NCBI GenBank assembly: GCA_004154925.1
Contig: QJNS01000134.1
Span: forward strand, 1 to 64,000
DNA: 64,000 nt
Reading direction: 5' to 3'
DNA from: Monosporascus cannonballus
Taxonomy: Eukaryota; Ascomycota; Sordariomycetes; Xylariales
This document shows positions 13,460-24,906 of this stretch, piece by piece. Numbering within the stretch: position 1 is the first letter of the stretch; each line of letters opens with the position of its first letter. Both the position numbers and the translations under genes were made by a program. The notes below the pieces were generated by a model that worked only from the letters and a program-made list of their open reading frames with translations, did no database searches and was not told the DNA's origin.

Positions 13460-16400
13460 GGCTGCAGTTGCTAGTTACCAAAGCACCTATATAGGTAGTC
13501 AGATGTTTAAGGCTGAAGTACTACCCTTGTTGGTGATTCTCCAGGGCCAAGGATGATCGCCTGTGGAGCGGTTCAAAAGGGCTTAACACTTACAGATTAA
13601 CGGATTTGATGAGGCGCGAGTAACTAGGGTGCAACAGAAGAGCAGTGTGACCCACGCCTAGCAAAATAGTCACTTTTTTAACCGGGAGATCATACAATAG
13701 TGCCAAGGGAACCACGCGCCAAGACACATGTGACATGCAAGCGCGGGCAGGTTTTTGGCACCGCGCATTGGCGTGAGGTTCCGAGAAGCACCCCAATCAC
13801 CATCTAAGATAGAAGTACTTTATGTAAGTATGCATATATGGGCTATATTGGCATGCTCGGCTGGGTGCATGTTTTACTTGTACGGGGAGCAATTGCATGC
13901 TATGGAGCATTAGCAACCTTATATTGACATCTCCGAGGTGCTTATCGGCACGTTAATCCTCCAGTGAACGCGCTGTTGACAAATTGCCATGTTGTCCAAC
14001 TTGTTGAACGTCTGTGCAGATACGCCTGGGATGGATTTTGACCTTCTCAAATTTCATGATTTGATGAGGCCTCCCTTCGTTTCCAGATGCATAAGAGCTG
14101 AACTGGCGCAATGGTCACGTAGCGGAATCCTCTCGTACCTAATGATGCAGGGTGAGTGTTAGCGCATCTGCTGCTTCCGCATGGGCATGGTATCAGAATT
14201 GATTTCTAAAGTGCAAGTCCTTCTGTGATGTGGTGTGAAGCAAACGAAAGATGCTCTCTCACTTGATGCTTGAAACAGGCTATGTATTCCAATCGCTTAC
14301 TGCTTGTGAATGGACGGGGCCCACCCACGAGTCAGACTAGATGCCACCAGAGCTGGAGACCTCGGACAAAGCCGACACTCAACTGCTATGTCCGCTCAGC
14401 TGCGCTCAATCTTCCCATGTCTTTACGATTCCCATGTGGAATGCAACTGTATGCGTATCGCTAAGGAACAAGGCATAGGCAAAATCCCCGCCGGCGTCCA
14501 AATCCCACCGTGCTGACAGCTGAGATACGGTTCGATGTTCGAGTCACATTACTCCCTTCTGCAGTGAGGGGGGCAGGGGTAGCCAAGGGGGCCAGTCTAC
14601 GGCGAGGTAATACTGCGCTACGGTATGTACATACCTCACTACGATTTTAGAGAGTGCTCCCCGCATCGAAAAGTCCACTAACCTGACATCGCGATTGCCA
14701 TGGCACCGTGTTTGTAACGCTGCATCTACAACAACAACCCTTTTTTACCCAAACCGAAGATCCAAACCAGAAACTCTAAATAATTTTCAGAACGAATGGG
14801 AGTCCTGCCAAGCACTTGAATAGAGATGGAAGGGCTATGCTGAGCTTATTTCTAGGATAGTAATCGCTATTTCAAGAAATACTAACCGTCGCATATATAC
14901 GGGTATATATGTCTAATTTTAGCACCTACCTACATAAGCAGGCATGTATGTACTCAAACGGATTATTTCACGTCTCACCTCATAGGACTATCTGTAATGC
15001 GAGCCTTGTTGCTTCAAGTTACACCTTCTCTAATTCAGTAGGTACTTACAATGTTCGTACAGCTTACGATGTACAAAGATTCAGCGTGGCCCCTATTTAA
15101 CCCCCCAGGAAATTGACATCTTATGTTGTAAGCGCGGATTTCCAGAGCCGTTGACTCGGCGACCGGTCACCCCAATGAGAATCTACTACAATATGCTTCG
15201 GAGCCTGAAGTCTGTAGCTAGGTAGCTCTGGGAAGTACTGGTTACAGTGGCTGGGCCCGTGCGTTGAAGCCCGCAGATCCTACAGATCCAGGAACGGAGG
15301 GTCCCCGTTTCTTACAGAAGCCCTTCTGCCCTCTTCACGACACAATAACTCTCCATTAGAACGGCACCTAGACTGCAATCGGTTTGGTAGCGTTCGGTTG
15401 GGGCCAGTGGCGCGAAATCCGGCACCTCAAGCATCCCAGTGGCGCAAACAAGGTTATTTGGCGACCTGCCATTCAATTTATTTCGTCTGTACCTTGTTCC
15501 AGGGTTTGGCCTGATCCAATAACCCGTGTGGATCATGCTAATCCCCCATGGCTACTGAGCAAGCAGGGGCAGCCCGAGAACCCAACACCCAGGGTTCGGG
15601 GCTTAGCGCCTCTGCGGGAGAGCCGGCGTCCACAACACCAAAGAGAGAATTGTCCAGGGGAATACCTAAGTATGTAGGTAAATTTGGTTGTCGGTGCTCC
15701 CGTTCAATACGAAAAGCACAGGATAGCCTAGCAGAGAGAGGTTGGACTGTCAGTTCGTTTCGTGGCAGCAGAGGGCGTCGTGTAATCCCATGCAGCCTTA
15801 CAAAATGGCCACTAAGCAACCTGGTTTAGGACATCAATGGTATTCCTCGGGATGCTAGCCACTCCTAAGCTAAACTCACCCTTACTTTTGTAGGTATTCT
15901 TTGGCGGCCCTGAGAGGCTACTCGTCGACTGTATGCTAGCGGACGAATTGTCCTCTGGGTTTGATGCGGTGAAACCAGAAGGTTCAATTGACGAACCGAA
16001 GAGGGGCTTATTAGAGCCTGCGGAGGGCCGTGGTAGACAATATATTGTGTTGAGAGGTTGACATTACACAAGCCGGGATCGCAGGCCCCGTCCTAAGCTG
16101 CGTAGTCACGTTAAGGCCGTCACGAAGCACAAGCGCTTGAGCTAGATTCATGATGCAAGCACTTCACTATTCAACCAAATGAGAGCTATCTGGAATAAGT
16201 TTGTTAAAGTAATTGCAGCTCATTTATTAGTTGGATGTCCGATATCCGGCCTCCATTCCCTGTCCCGTCTGCTCGTCTGCTCGCCTGTGATCCGTGATCT
16301 CTCTTGTTTAGGACTCGATGGTGCTGGCTCCGACCACGGACACGAGAGGATACCCAGAAAATCGCAACTCAAGAGTCTTGGCCTCCAACCCACGAGCTTG

Positions 16401-17900
16401 GCACGCACTAACATCGAATCGTTCCTTCAGGGCGGTCTAGACTTTGCCTAACTGTAGGTGTGCATATCTCGCTCATGGCTCTCATGAATCACCTTTTATG
16501 CATATTTCGTCTACCCGATCGAGAGCCTCGAGATCTCAGTATTAACAATTTGTAACAGGTGGGTTTAAATTTACACAGATTATCGCAAAATAGGCCAGTC
16601 AACAGGAATGGGAATTACTTAGATTTACCATTTCAGACAACGCCCCGGTTAGCAGTTGTTAAATATCCTTGGTGCTGGCGTATTGCGACCATCCTCGAGA
16701 TAGCATACTAAGCATACTTTATTCACACAGGTTGCCAGCCTATTGTTGACAGCATCACATCAACGGATAAGCTTGAGAGCCTGGCCCCTGGCGCGGGTTT
16801 GTGACAAGCCCTTGCACCACCGCACCACAAGCAGAAATCCCAATCCAGATCCGGATTTCAGAATCAACCCGCATAAACATTTCCTCGGTCGATGATCGAA
16901 GATGATGCAGACAGTTCCCCACGGAGTTCCACGACCGCATCCCGGCTGCGCTGGCGCTGACCATGATACAGGCACTCCACCGATGACGACCAGTCAGATC
17001 CCAAGCCACTTGGCGTGCAGCAGCAAGCATGGGAGAGCAGAGTTCGGGGCATTCATTTGCCGCCAAGCAAAGCAACCTCATGCGCATTGAGTATGGGCCT
17101 GTCTGCAGGTATACGCTCAGCATCGGTTACACACAGAACTGCGTCCACGACGCGATGATTTCCTTTTAGGGGAATGCCCAGTTCTCGGTGCCGACCACCG
17201 ACCGTGGAGAGGATATGATCAAGGAATACGATCTCGCTCCCGCCCATGGATGATTACAATTGTCTAACTTGGGGAGTAGATTTTCTTCATTACATACACG
17301 CATTCACAAGGAATCTTCCCTCGCGGAATAGATCATATTGATATCTGGCAAATATGGGTAGAGTCAACTATCTCGTCCCAAATGTTCCTTTTCACCGTGA
17401 TCGACCTAAGTTGATGCCAAGTATCTGGAGATCGCACTAACAGTCGCAGGTGCAGCGGGGTCGACTGAAGAAAAAGCAATGATACATGCGGGATACCCCG
17501 GTCTCTATGAACGCGGGACGGTTGTGATAGGGCACACCGCACCGATATTCGACTCCACCAAGTGTGATATCTCGGAATTCGGTTATCCACTCCTTTTCCT
17601 TTTTCCTGCGAGTCCTTTCAGCTCTTACCGATCCCCTCGGCTTTGCCTTGTTAGTCCGGAAAAGATAAGGAAGCCGACGGGTCGATTTGTTATTCGACCC
17701 GTTCGATCATACATGCATGGGTGCGTGCGGTTATTGCTTTGCTGAACGTGAGAGTAGCGAAAAGCATTAGCGCCGCATTACAGCACCTGAGTTCTGGCTT
17801 GTTTTAAACAGGCAAGGAAATGCCATCCGGGATGGGAGAAGGAAGCATTCGATGGGTTATCATCATTTAGCTACTCTTCACAGCTGAAGGTGTGATGCGA

Positions 17901-17925
17901 TTTTTTTTCTTCTTCTTCTTCTTCT
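17901..17925. repeat. T-tract and TTC microsatellite
   Basis: A run of T followed by about five TTC units in non-coding sequence. Confidence 0.85.
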
Positions 17926-20900
17926 GGTCGCCAGGGTCATCAAGGACACTAAGGAATGGCATTCAATCATTTTTGGGGAACCGTTTTTATGGACGTCTCA
18001 CTTTTGTATTATGTGAGATGCTTAATTAGCTTGGATCCGAAACTCTGGATCCCCATCGGATGGCGTCCGCAGGACCATCGTGGAGGCTTGCAGGTGGCGT
18101 CGACCCAAAGACACCTGTCAGCCTTAATGGATCCACCTCATCTCCATTCTTTTTAACGTTAGTTCTTAAATGGACTGAGCCCTAATAAAGTTAAGCCCCA
18201 TCCGTATCTTTGGTACCTTTCTAAAACAAGGCATTAAGCTGCACTTTGAAAATTCGGTATCATCAGTTCCCAAGCCGCGTGAGAGAGGTCGGAAAGCGGT
18301 CGGATGGCACCTTCTTGGCAGTGTTTTAGGAGGTTATCCCCTATAAGGAGTGGTCACGCTCCCGTAAGGACGAGTTATGCATAGTAGTTTCTTGCGCATA
18401 CAGTCAGCAGCCTTCCTACAGCAGGTCAGCGAGTCATTTAGTTTGGCCTAGATCTCGTTGGGCGAGGAGGCTTTAAAGATTATCTATAAAGACAACATAT
18501 ACATACACTCACCGTCTCCTAAAGACCGGCTCCTAGTCGTGCCGTATTACCAGGGGTCCACACCTCTAAATGTCCCGAGTTAGCATGACATCGTAATTGT
18601 AAACTACTCTGCACGTAAACTAAGCCATCATCCTTGGCAGAAGAATTATAACTCTAGTAAGAGTCTCGAGCTCACGCCGCCGTGCTCAGAAAAGGGGTTC
18701 CTCGATTAAATCAGGGAGCCATCATATTATTTTTCTCCAAACTACTGCATGTCAACTGCATCTCTCGCTTCGAGCGGCTCCCCGTATTAACTTACCCCTT
18801 AGTGAATACGTAATAAATACTGATTTGATATGTTAAACAGCATTCCTGGATCGACCGATCGGCGCCAAGTTCCCCGGCCTTACCCACAATATTAGGTCGG
18901 TACCCTTGTGTCGATCTTGTGGCGCGACGGAGACTTGGGCCTTCTGGGACCACAAGCCCTACGTATGTATTGCGGTGAGACCGAACGGCTCATCGCCGAG
19001 CCTGGGCCATATTTGGCGTTCACTAGCACACAAACGAACGATGCCCCTATTCCATCGAACGATGAGTGCATATTAAGCCTTATTTTATCCGCTTTGAAAA
19101 CGGGGTTGGGCCAGCACGGAGCCTTGTCCTGCAAACCGGCGGCGTAGTTTACTTCTTGCTCGTGCAGAAATCCGTGCGGACGCAAGGCTCGTGTCGCGCC
19201 TCTCCTGAAGCTGTCCAGAGACTCTACAAATGGAATAGGACTTTGAAATACTAATTTCGGCTGTCTGTGATTTACTCTCTTCAGACCTCGTTTGCGGGTG
19301 CAGATATGGTCCTGCCCCTCTTCAACGCTCTGACTTGACAAAAGTGATATCAGGGTCTGGATTCCGGTAAGGAGACATTACGAACTAGTCTAAGCTATTA
19401 ATGACTCTATAGTTAAACCATGGAGGATCACTAAAAGAAATAAGAGGTTCACACATCAAGATAGGGTAAAACGTGGATACTGGGAATCTAGCCGTATCAT
19501 TCCGGGCACAACGTCCGGCTATATCGAAACCCCTTGAAGGTGTTCAGACCAAAGAAAGTCGTACCTTGACCGTAGCGATTGTATTTTGGTTTGATCCAGT
19601 GTCCCCTGTCTCTGGCGAATACCCGCCCAGCTGTGGCCGATTTTACCAAGTCCGATATCAGAGAATGCCCGCACTCAGCCCCTTGGTGCGAAAGACCTGA
19701 ACCGGTGCTTCCTTAAGGCACGTCCTCCGTAGGCACAGACAAAATGATATATTCACATGCGGATTTGTCGGTGAGACCCGACGCACCGAGGCTAAATGTC
19801 TCCCGGGACGTCGACGTATGTACATGATCGACGGCTTCTGCGAGGTCTCGCCTGCCTAGTCTGCTACCTGCCGTACCACCCCTGTATAAGGGAGTGGTGT
19901 CCGTAGAACGATGAAATATGCTGTCTCTCTGCCCTTAGTAGAATTAAATCCCAACTTGGTTGAGGTTGGTTGAGGACTGTACCCCCCTGTTACTTCGCCG
20001 CTCGTTGGGCACTAGAGCTTCTAATTCCATGAGCTTCTATGTAGGTGTACGAATGTCACGTGCCCTTTACATCTGACTCTTTCGTATCAACCTGTCACAT
20101 AAGGAGCACACATTCTTAGACGCATTGTCAGGGGCATTCACCTATAAATTTTCAACTGGTAGGTATACGGGCGACATAGGTGAAAACCTATTAACGAGTA
20201 ACATGGCATGACTTCATGTGCTATTATGAGAGAACATGACCTCGCATGGTAATGCAGCCACATAGCAGCATATAATGTACGGCCCCAACCCCTCGCATAA
20301 CCATCAATAAGGGGCAAGCTCCTCTATTCCTAGTCTTGTGAAATGTGCCGTAGCACCTACCCTATTTAAGAATTATTATTCAGCGGCCGAATGTATCATG
20401 ATGCAGCGATGCTCCGATCCTCAATTGAGATAGGGTCGACATACGAGACCCGCTCTCGACTACAACTCGATATCGGAATGGTAGCTCGCCCCTGAGATCC
20501 TCTCTGAGCGTTTGTGGCGAGCCCAGACCCGTAAATAACCTCGCCAGGGTTGGGGTCCCACCTTGTAAGGCAGGTCTAGCCCCTTAGTACATGTGCTCAG
20601 GCCTCGAATACTTAAGAGGGCGAATGTCTACATGCCTACGGTTTTATTGCACTCATACGTAAGAGCGAATCGCGAGATCTCCAGGTCAACCTCTCAGAAT
20701 CGGCATTCTTATTAGTTGGAACACTGTCCCAGTAGGATGCCTTTCCAGTCAATAGGCTGCTAACCGTGCAGCAATGGCGACATACAACACAAATATAAAT
20801 TACGTATTAATATAGATCGCCACTCTTTTGGCTTGAATTGGATCTCTGAACAATATTGTTTACCAAAATGGCTTAGCATACATGCTTAGGGCCACTTCCG

Positions 20901-21799
20901 GCGCGCGAGATGTGTCGTTCTCAAGAACACTTTATTTTGCTGTTATTGGACGGACGGGGGGTGCTTCCACAGCACAGGAAAAGAATATGAGGCTGGAAAC
21001 TGGCTTCATAGAGATCGTCCGGTGGTAGCAGCGGAGGTCAATGGCCTAGGTCCCCGGCAGCCATGAGCGGCAAGGTTATTACGTCGCTTAAGGCCGTAAT
21101 ATCCATATCAGTCCTACGTAATGTTCGAAATCTCAGATTTAGAGAGGGCGGTAACATTAAGCATCGCAACTAAGGTGAGCTGCCGTATAAGCACATCTGC
21201 AGTAGCCGCACGATACTCAAAGCCGAGTATGCGTAACAAAGCCTCACGCAGTGCTTAGTGTTCTGCATTAACAATGCCATTGCACGGCCTGTGAGGAGAC
21301 AGACTATTAAACCAGCCATAAGCTGGTATGCGCCGTGAACTAGCCTCCATACTACTTGGTTGTAGTTGTATCCTGGTCCATTTATTACAATGGTATCATT
21401 TGTATCTTACAGTATGTGGTTCTCTCAAGTTATGACGGCAGTCGCAAACTTGAGACCGACGCTGCCAACCGGGAGACGTCTTCCAGGCTACTTATACACC
21501 AGTAGCCAAATTGTTCACCCACCATGGCGCATCGGAGCGACTCTCAATTCCACAAAGAGATTCCATGATCTTAAATGTTACCCGTTGGGCCCGAAACTGG
21601 TGAAAAGCACATTATGCAATACTTGCCCATGATTCCCACTCGTAGGAGGCCAGCATAAAGGGGCCTGTGCCGTAATTACCATTCGAAATAATCCTCCGGC
21701 CAATGTGATACTATGATAGGTCGACGTTAGCACCTTATCTTCACACAAGTTCGACTCTCGAGTGGAGAAGGCCCGCAAAGAATACTTAATTACATCGCA

Positions 21800-22890
21800 G
21801 TTTATGTTTTGTCGAGCAGGTTACATTCGGCGAGAGTAGAATTATAAATCGGCGTGCCCTCCTTGCCGAAGTTGAGAAAGTTCGTGACTAGCCTAAGATG
21901 TGAATCCCTTGCTGTCTCCAGGAATTCGTCTCTCTTAAGGAGCCCAAGGCTTACTCCTTCAGCAAGGCTCACGTAAACATGACGGAGCTGCTGCTCTGGA
22001 GGAAGTTCCCCTTAGAACCAGCATACTGGGGCTCCACAACCTGCCACCGGCTACCAGAAGCAGGGTCCCGGGCGTTCTTGAGTACGCGGGTGAGGTTCCG
22101 TGTAATATCCTAATAATTTGCCATAGCCGGATGGGACTCGCGGAAGAATTCCAGTGTTTCGACAAGAGACACGAAATACCAGCCAAGAGCGCGGTCCCAA
22201 ACGTCGGGCGCCCGTCCCGTCCCGGAATCAGCCCAGCATGCAGTTCCATCAACCCGGCGGTGGAGAAGGAGGCTGGAGGAGAGCTTCGCATTCTGAATAA
22301 ACTTATATTGCAGAAGTATGTTGTTCCAAGCCGTCTGGTTGTTCTTGTCGTATAAGGCAGCCCATTTCGCGTAGAAAGAGTCGGCCATGCAGATTCCCTC
22401 GACCCACATCTGATTTTGAAGAACTATTGATGCCTTTGGCTTCGTGTGAGCAAGCGAGAGGCCAAGGAGCATGCACGTATTCATAGCCCCGTACCAGAAT
22501 CCCTCTCGTAGTGACCTAGGGTATGAGTGAGGCATCCACTAGACAGGGTCGGCTGAGGGCTTGTACTTTTCCTCCCCAGTCTTCTCCTACGAGTAAGTGT
22601 AGTTGTGTCCCATGCGGTATTCGTCGAGTATGCGTTTCGGATACTCCCATTTCTTGATCGTGCCGTCCTCCTGGACGACAGGACCTGGAATTTGGCCGAT
22701 GTATCAATCTGGATACTTTTCACTTCTGGATATCTCGTACGCTTCCTCGATTCCCCAGGTAAAGGACTGCACACTGATATCCTTTACTTGGTGAAACGCC
22801 ATTCATGATCAAGGTGTCGACCATCGATAGCAAAAGAGATTGACATGCAGTGGCGACTGCGCCGAAAGTTAAGAACAAGATGGACCTCAT
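21800..22890 (-). pseudogene. GH105-type unsaturated rhamnogalacturonyl hydrolase, decayed
   Basis: Reading leftwards from an ATG at 22890, a secretion-signal-like start (MRSILFLTFGAVATA) is followed by WGIEEAYEI, GHNYTYS, QMWVEGICMADSFYAKW, WDRALGWYFVSLVETLEF and SSSSVMFT. These match the order of the family fold, an (alpha/alpha)6 barrel that cleaves unsaturated glucuronyl/galacturonyl ends of pectin fragments. The reading is broken by in-frame stops at about 22706, 22589, 22541, 22112, 21971 and 21953, and by frame changes after the signal peptide and near 21950. At least one stop (22112) is compatible with a CAG-to-TAG change. The C-terminal end is indistinct. The start at 22890 is the likely ancestral one. 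I am sure of the family, less sure of the exact ends. Confidence 0.75.
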
Positions 22891-23586
22891 TTTGACGATT
22901 GAAAATAACGGGCTACCTGGGTGAACCCGCACTGGGAGTCTGTGTAAGCCTGACTGATGACCTCCGATGTCCCGTATATTTATACGTATGCACCATCTGT
23001 GATCGTTAAGGAAGCTGGATGCCATTGAAGCTAACGGCTGCAACCTGCTTGGTCCACTGGCTCAAGCAGCTGATAGTTTCTCTGGGCAGCAGTCCAAGCA
23101 TCCGGTTTCACCGTAAACTACTGGTGTCCTATGCAACATTACACTGATAGCTTGCGGGTTAGACTAGGTAGTAGCGCGTTTTCTGCAACCCAGTGGTGCG
23201 GTGCAGTCACCGACCAGGGAGCATGTCCGTATTGTAGGAATTATAGGGGTCACGTTTGTAAGTAAGGTGCATCGGGGACACGGAGACGTGGCGACGCGAG
23301 GACACGGGGACATGGGGCCCCGGGACCCTCCCAGGGCCGAAGCAATCGATGTATTGCCGGGACCACTGTAGGTCATCTAAATGCCTGAAATTGGATCTGG
23401 CCATCCGGCCATTTGAAGGATCAAGTAGAAACGAACTTGGTCGGATTGGACATCTCTCGGAAAAGCGACGCGGCTATTGCGAGATCTGCAGTAGGGTTAT
23501 ATATACCGCAACAGCAACAATGTACTGAGTGAAGTAGGATGATTAGGCGTTTAGAGAGAGTATCAACCTGCCTCGCATGGATCGGA
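22891..23586. other. Intergenic, no gene seen
   Basis: About 700 bp between the GH105 pseudogene and the MITE. It would contain the old GH105 promoter. There is no supportable coding sequence. Confidence 0.5.
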
Positions 23587-23594
23587 GCATGGCT

Positions 23595-24012
23595 TAGGGT
23601 TTGCACTACCCACCCACCCACGCTAAATTTTCTACCCACGAGCCACCCATGCCGAGAAAATGCTACCCACGAATGGGTAGTTCTAGGGATTCCGTGGGTA
23701 GTACTTATTAACTAACATTTATTTTTACCCATTAAGCTTATTTAATAATTTTTACACGGTCGCATATAATAATTATTAAATATTATAATATATAAGTTTT
23801 CTCTTTACGATAAATGTAAATTATAAAGCTATTCGCCAATTAGTACGTGGATTAGTACGTTATCGAAAACTAATTATTTGCGTGCATGTGTTGGTAGAGA
23901 AGTACTAAAAAAATACCCACGTTACCCACGACAGTGGTTAACCACCCGTGGATGGTTAACCACGGTCGTGGGTACTCCGTGGGTACCCATTGGGTACCCA
24001 TTGCAAACCCTA
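23595..24012. mobile_element. Complete 418-bp hAT-type MITE
   Basis: Perfect 11-bp terminal inverted repeats TAGGGTTTGCA (23595-23605) and TGCAAACCCTA (24002-24012) are flanked by a perfect 8-bp duplication GCATGGCT (23587-23594 and 24013-24020). An 8-bp duplication is the hallmark of the hAT superfamily. The element has no coding capacity. Its outer parts are crowded with TACCCAC/GTGGGTA motifs in both orientations, likely subterminal transposase-binding sites, and the middle is AT-rich. The right end matches the element end at 1-113. Confidence 0.92.
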
Positions 24013-24020
24013 GCATGGCT

Positions 24021-24906
24021 CGACCCGTTGAATATCGACGGCGGAGCTTCCGCTGCCTTGGCCGGCACGAATTCGTGAGAGGACTTCAGCTATGCAAAAA
24101 CGCTGCTGATGTCATTCAATCCGTCTTGGCCGCCCGCAGCTTCTCCACATTCTCCGGATTCTCCTCTCCCGGCGGCTGGGGTAATTCGCTCGGATCGAGT
24201 GACGCCTGCAATTAAAGGGTGCCATTGTGAGGCGAAGCCCAACTGAACTCTTCATAAATGAAGGAAACCGCAAAGGACTGTCACGGTACGATGCGGGAAA
24301 CAGTTGGTTAGTCGCCTGCGACATATTCACGCGAGAGGGGTCGCGATGTAACGTCAAGGCAGTCCGGGCTTCTGTACCATGCACCGCGCGATTGACCTCG
24401 AATACGAGATTATTCCCAACAGTCGTGATAGTCGTTAGCGAGTTGATTGCCGAGGTAAATCGACGTAGCGGTCTGGATTCATGTATTACCGCTGTCAATG
24501 ACTGGCACAGCTTATCGAACCGGAGACAGATTCCTAAAAGATCTTAAACTAAAGAAGATTCTGGCTTGGCGTGACTTCTTTAGAGCAGGCGATCTGCGGA
24601 TCTATTTATCTTCTCCTCTGTTTGGGGGAACCAAGGAAGGTTCCACAGTCCTCAGGACTCTAAACGCCGATGGCTAGAGTGAGGAGAATGCGGAGCATCT
24701 CGAACTTATCCTAGTCATCTGTTTTTAGAGCCCTGATGAGGAGATGTGATGGCACCCTAAGACATGATCCGTACTCACACGTCGGCTAGGTTCGTCTCGA
24801 GGGTCTAATCATATAAACCCCTCATTTCCCATATCGATCGATGAAAAGGAAAGTGGCTGGGAGGAGCTTGCAAGCCGCTTGCTGATGAAAGATTTTTCTT
24901 GTGGAA
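24021..24906. other. Upstream region of the secreted-protein gene
   Basis: About 890 bp between the MITE and the next gene. It holds a TATA-like box near 24812 and a short upstream ATG frame (24841 to a nearby TGA) that is in frame with, but closed before, the main start. No other gene is supportable. Confidence 0.5.
24812..24817 (+). promoter_or_regulatory. TATA-like box
   Basis: TATAAA lies about 90 bp upstream of the ATG at 24907, a reasonable position for a fungal core promoter. It was identified by sequence only. Confidence 0.4.

Larger units (their letters stand above)
10257..21799. other. Gene-poor stretch, no supportable gene
   Basis: About 11.5 kb with only short, unconvincing open frames on both strands (for example 16755-17123 and 18892-19341, minus). 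Composition is close to balanced, with no RIP-like AT enrichment. It contains a degenerate telomere-like patch (13405-13459) and a TTC microsatellite (17901-17925). No transposon ends were recognised. It may be old decayed DNA or may hide intron-rich genes. Confidence 0.5.

Noticed and set aside
18892..19341. 149-codon minus-strand frame
   Set aside because: No conserved-looking motif; composition like its surroundings. It may be chance in 11 kb of non-coding DNA.
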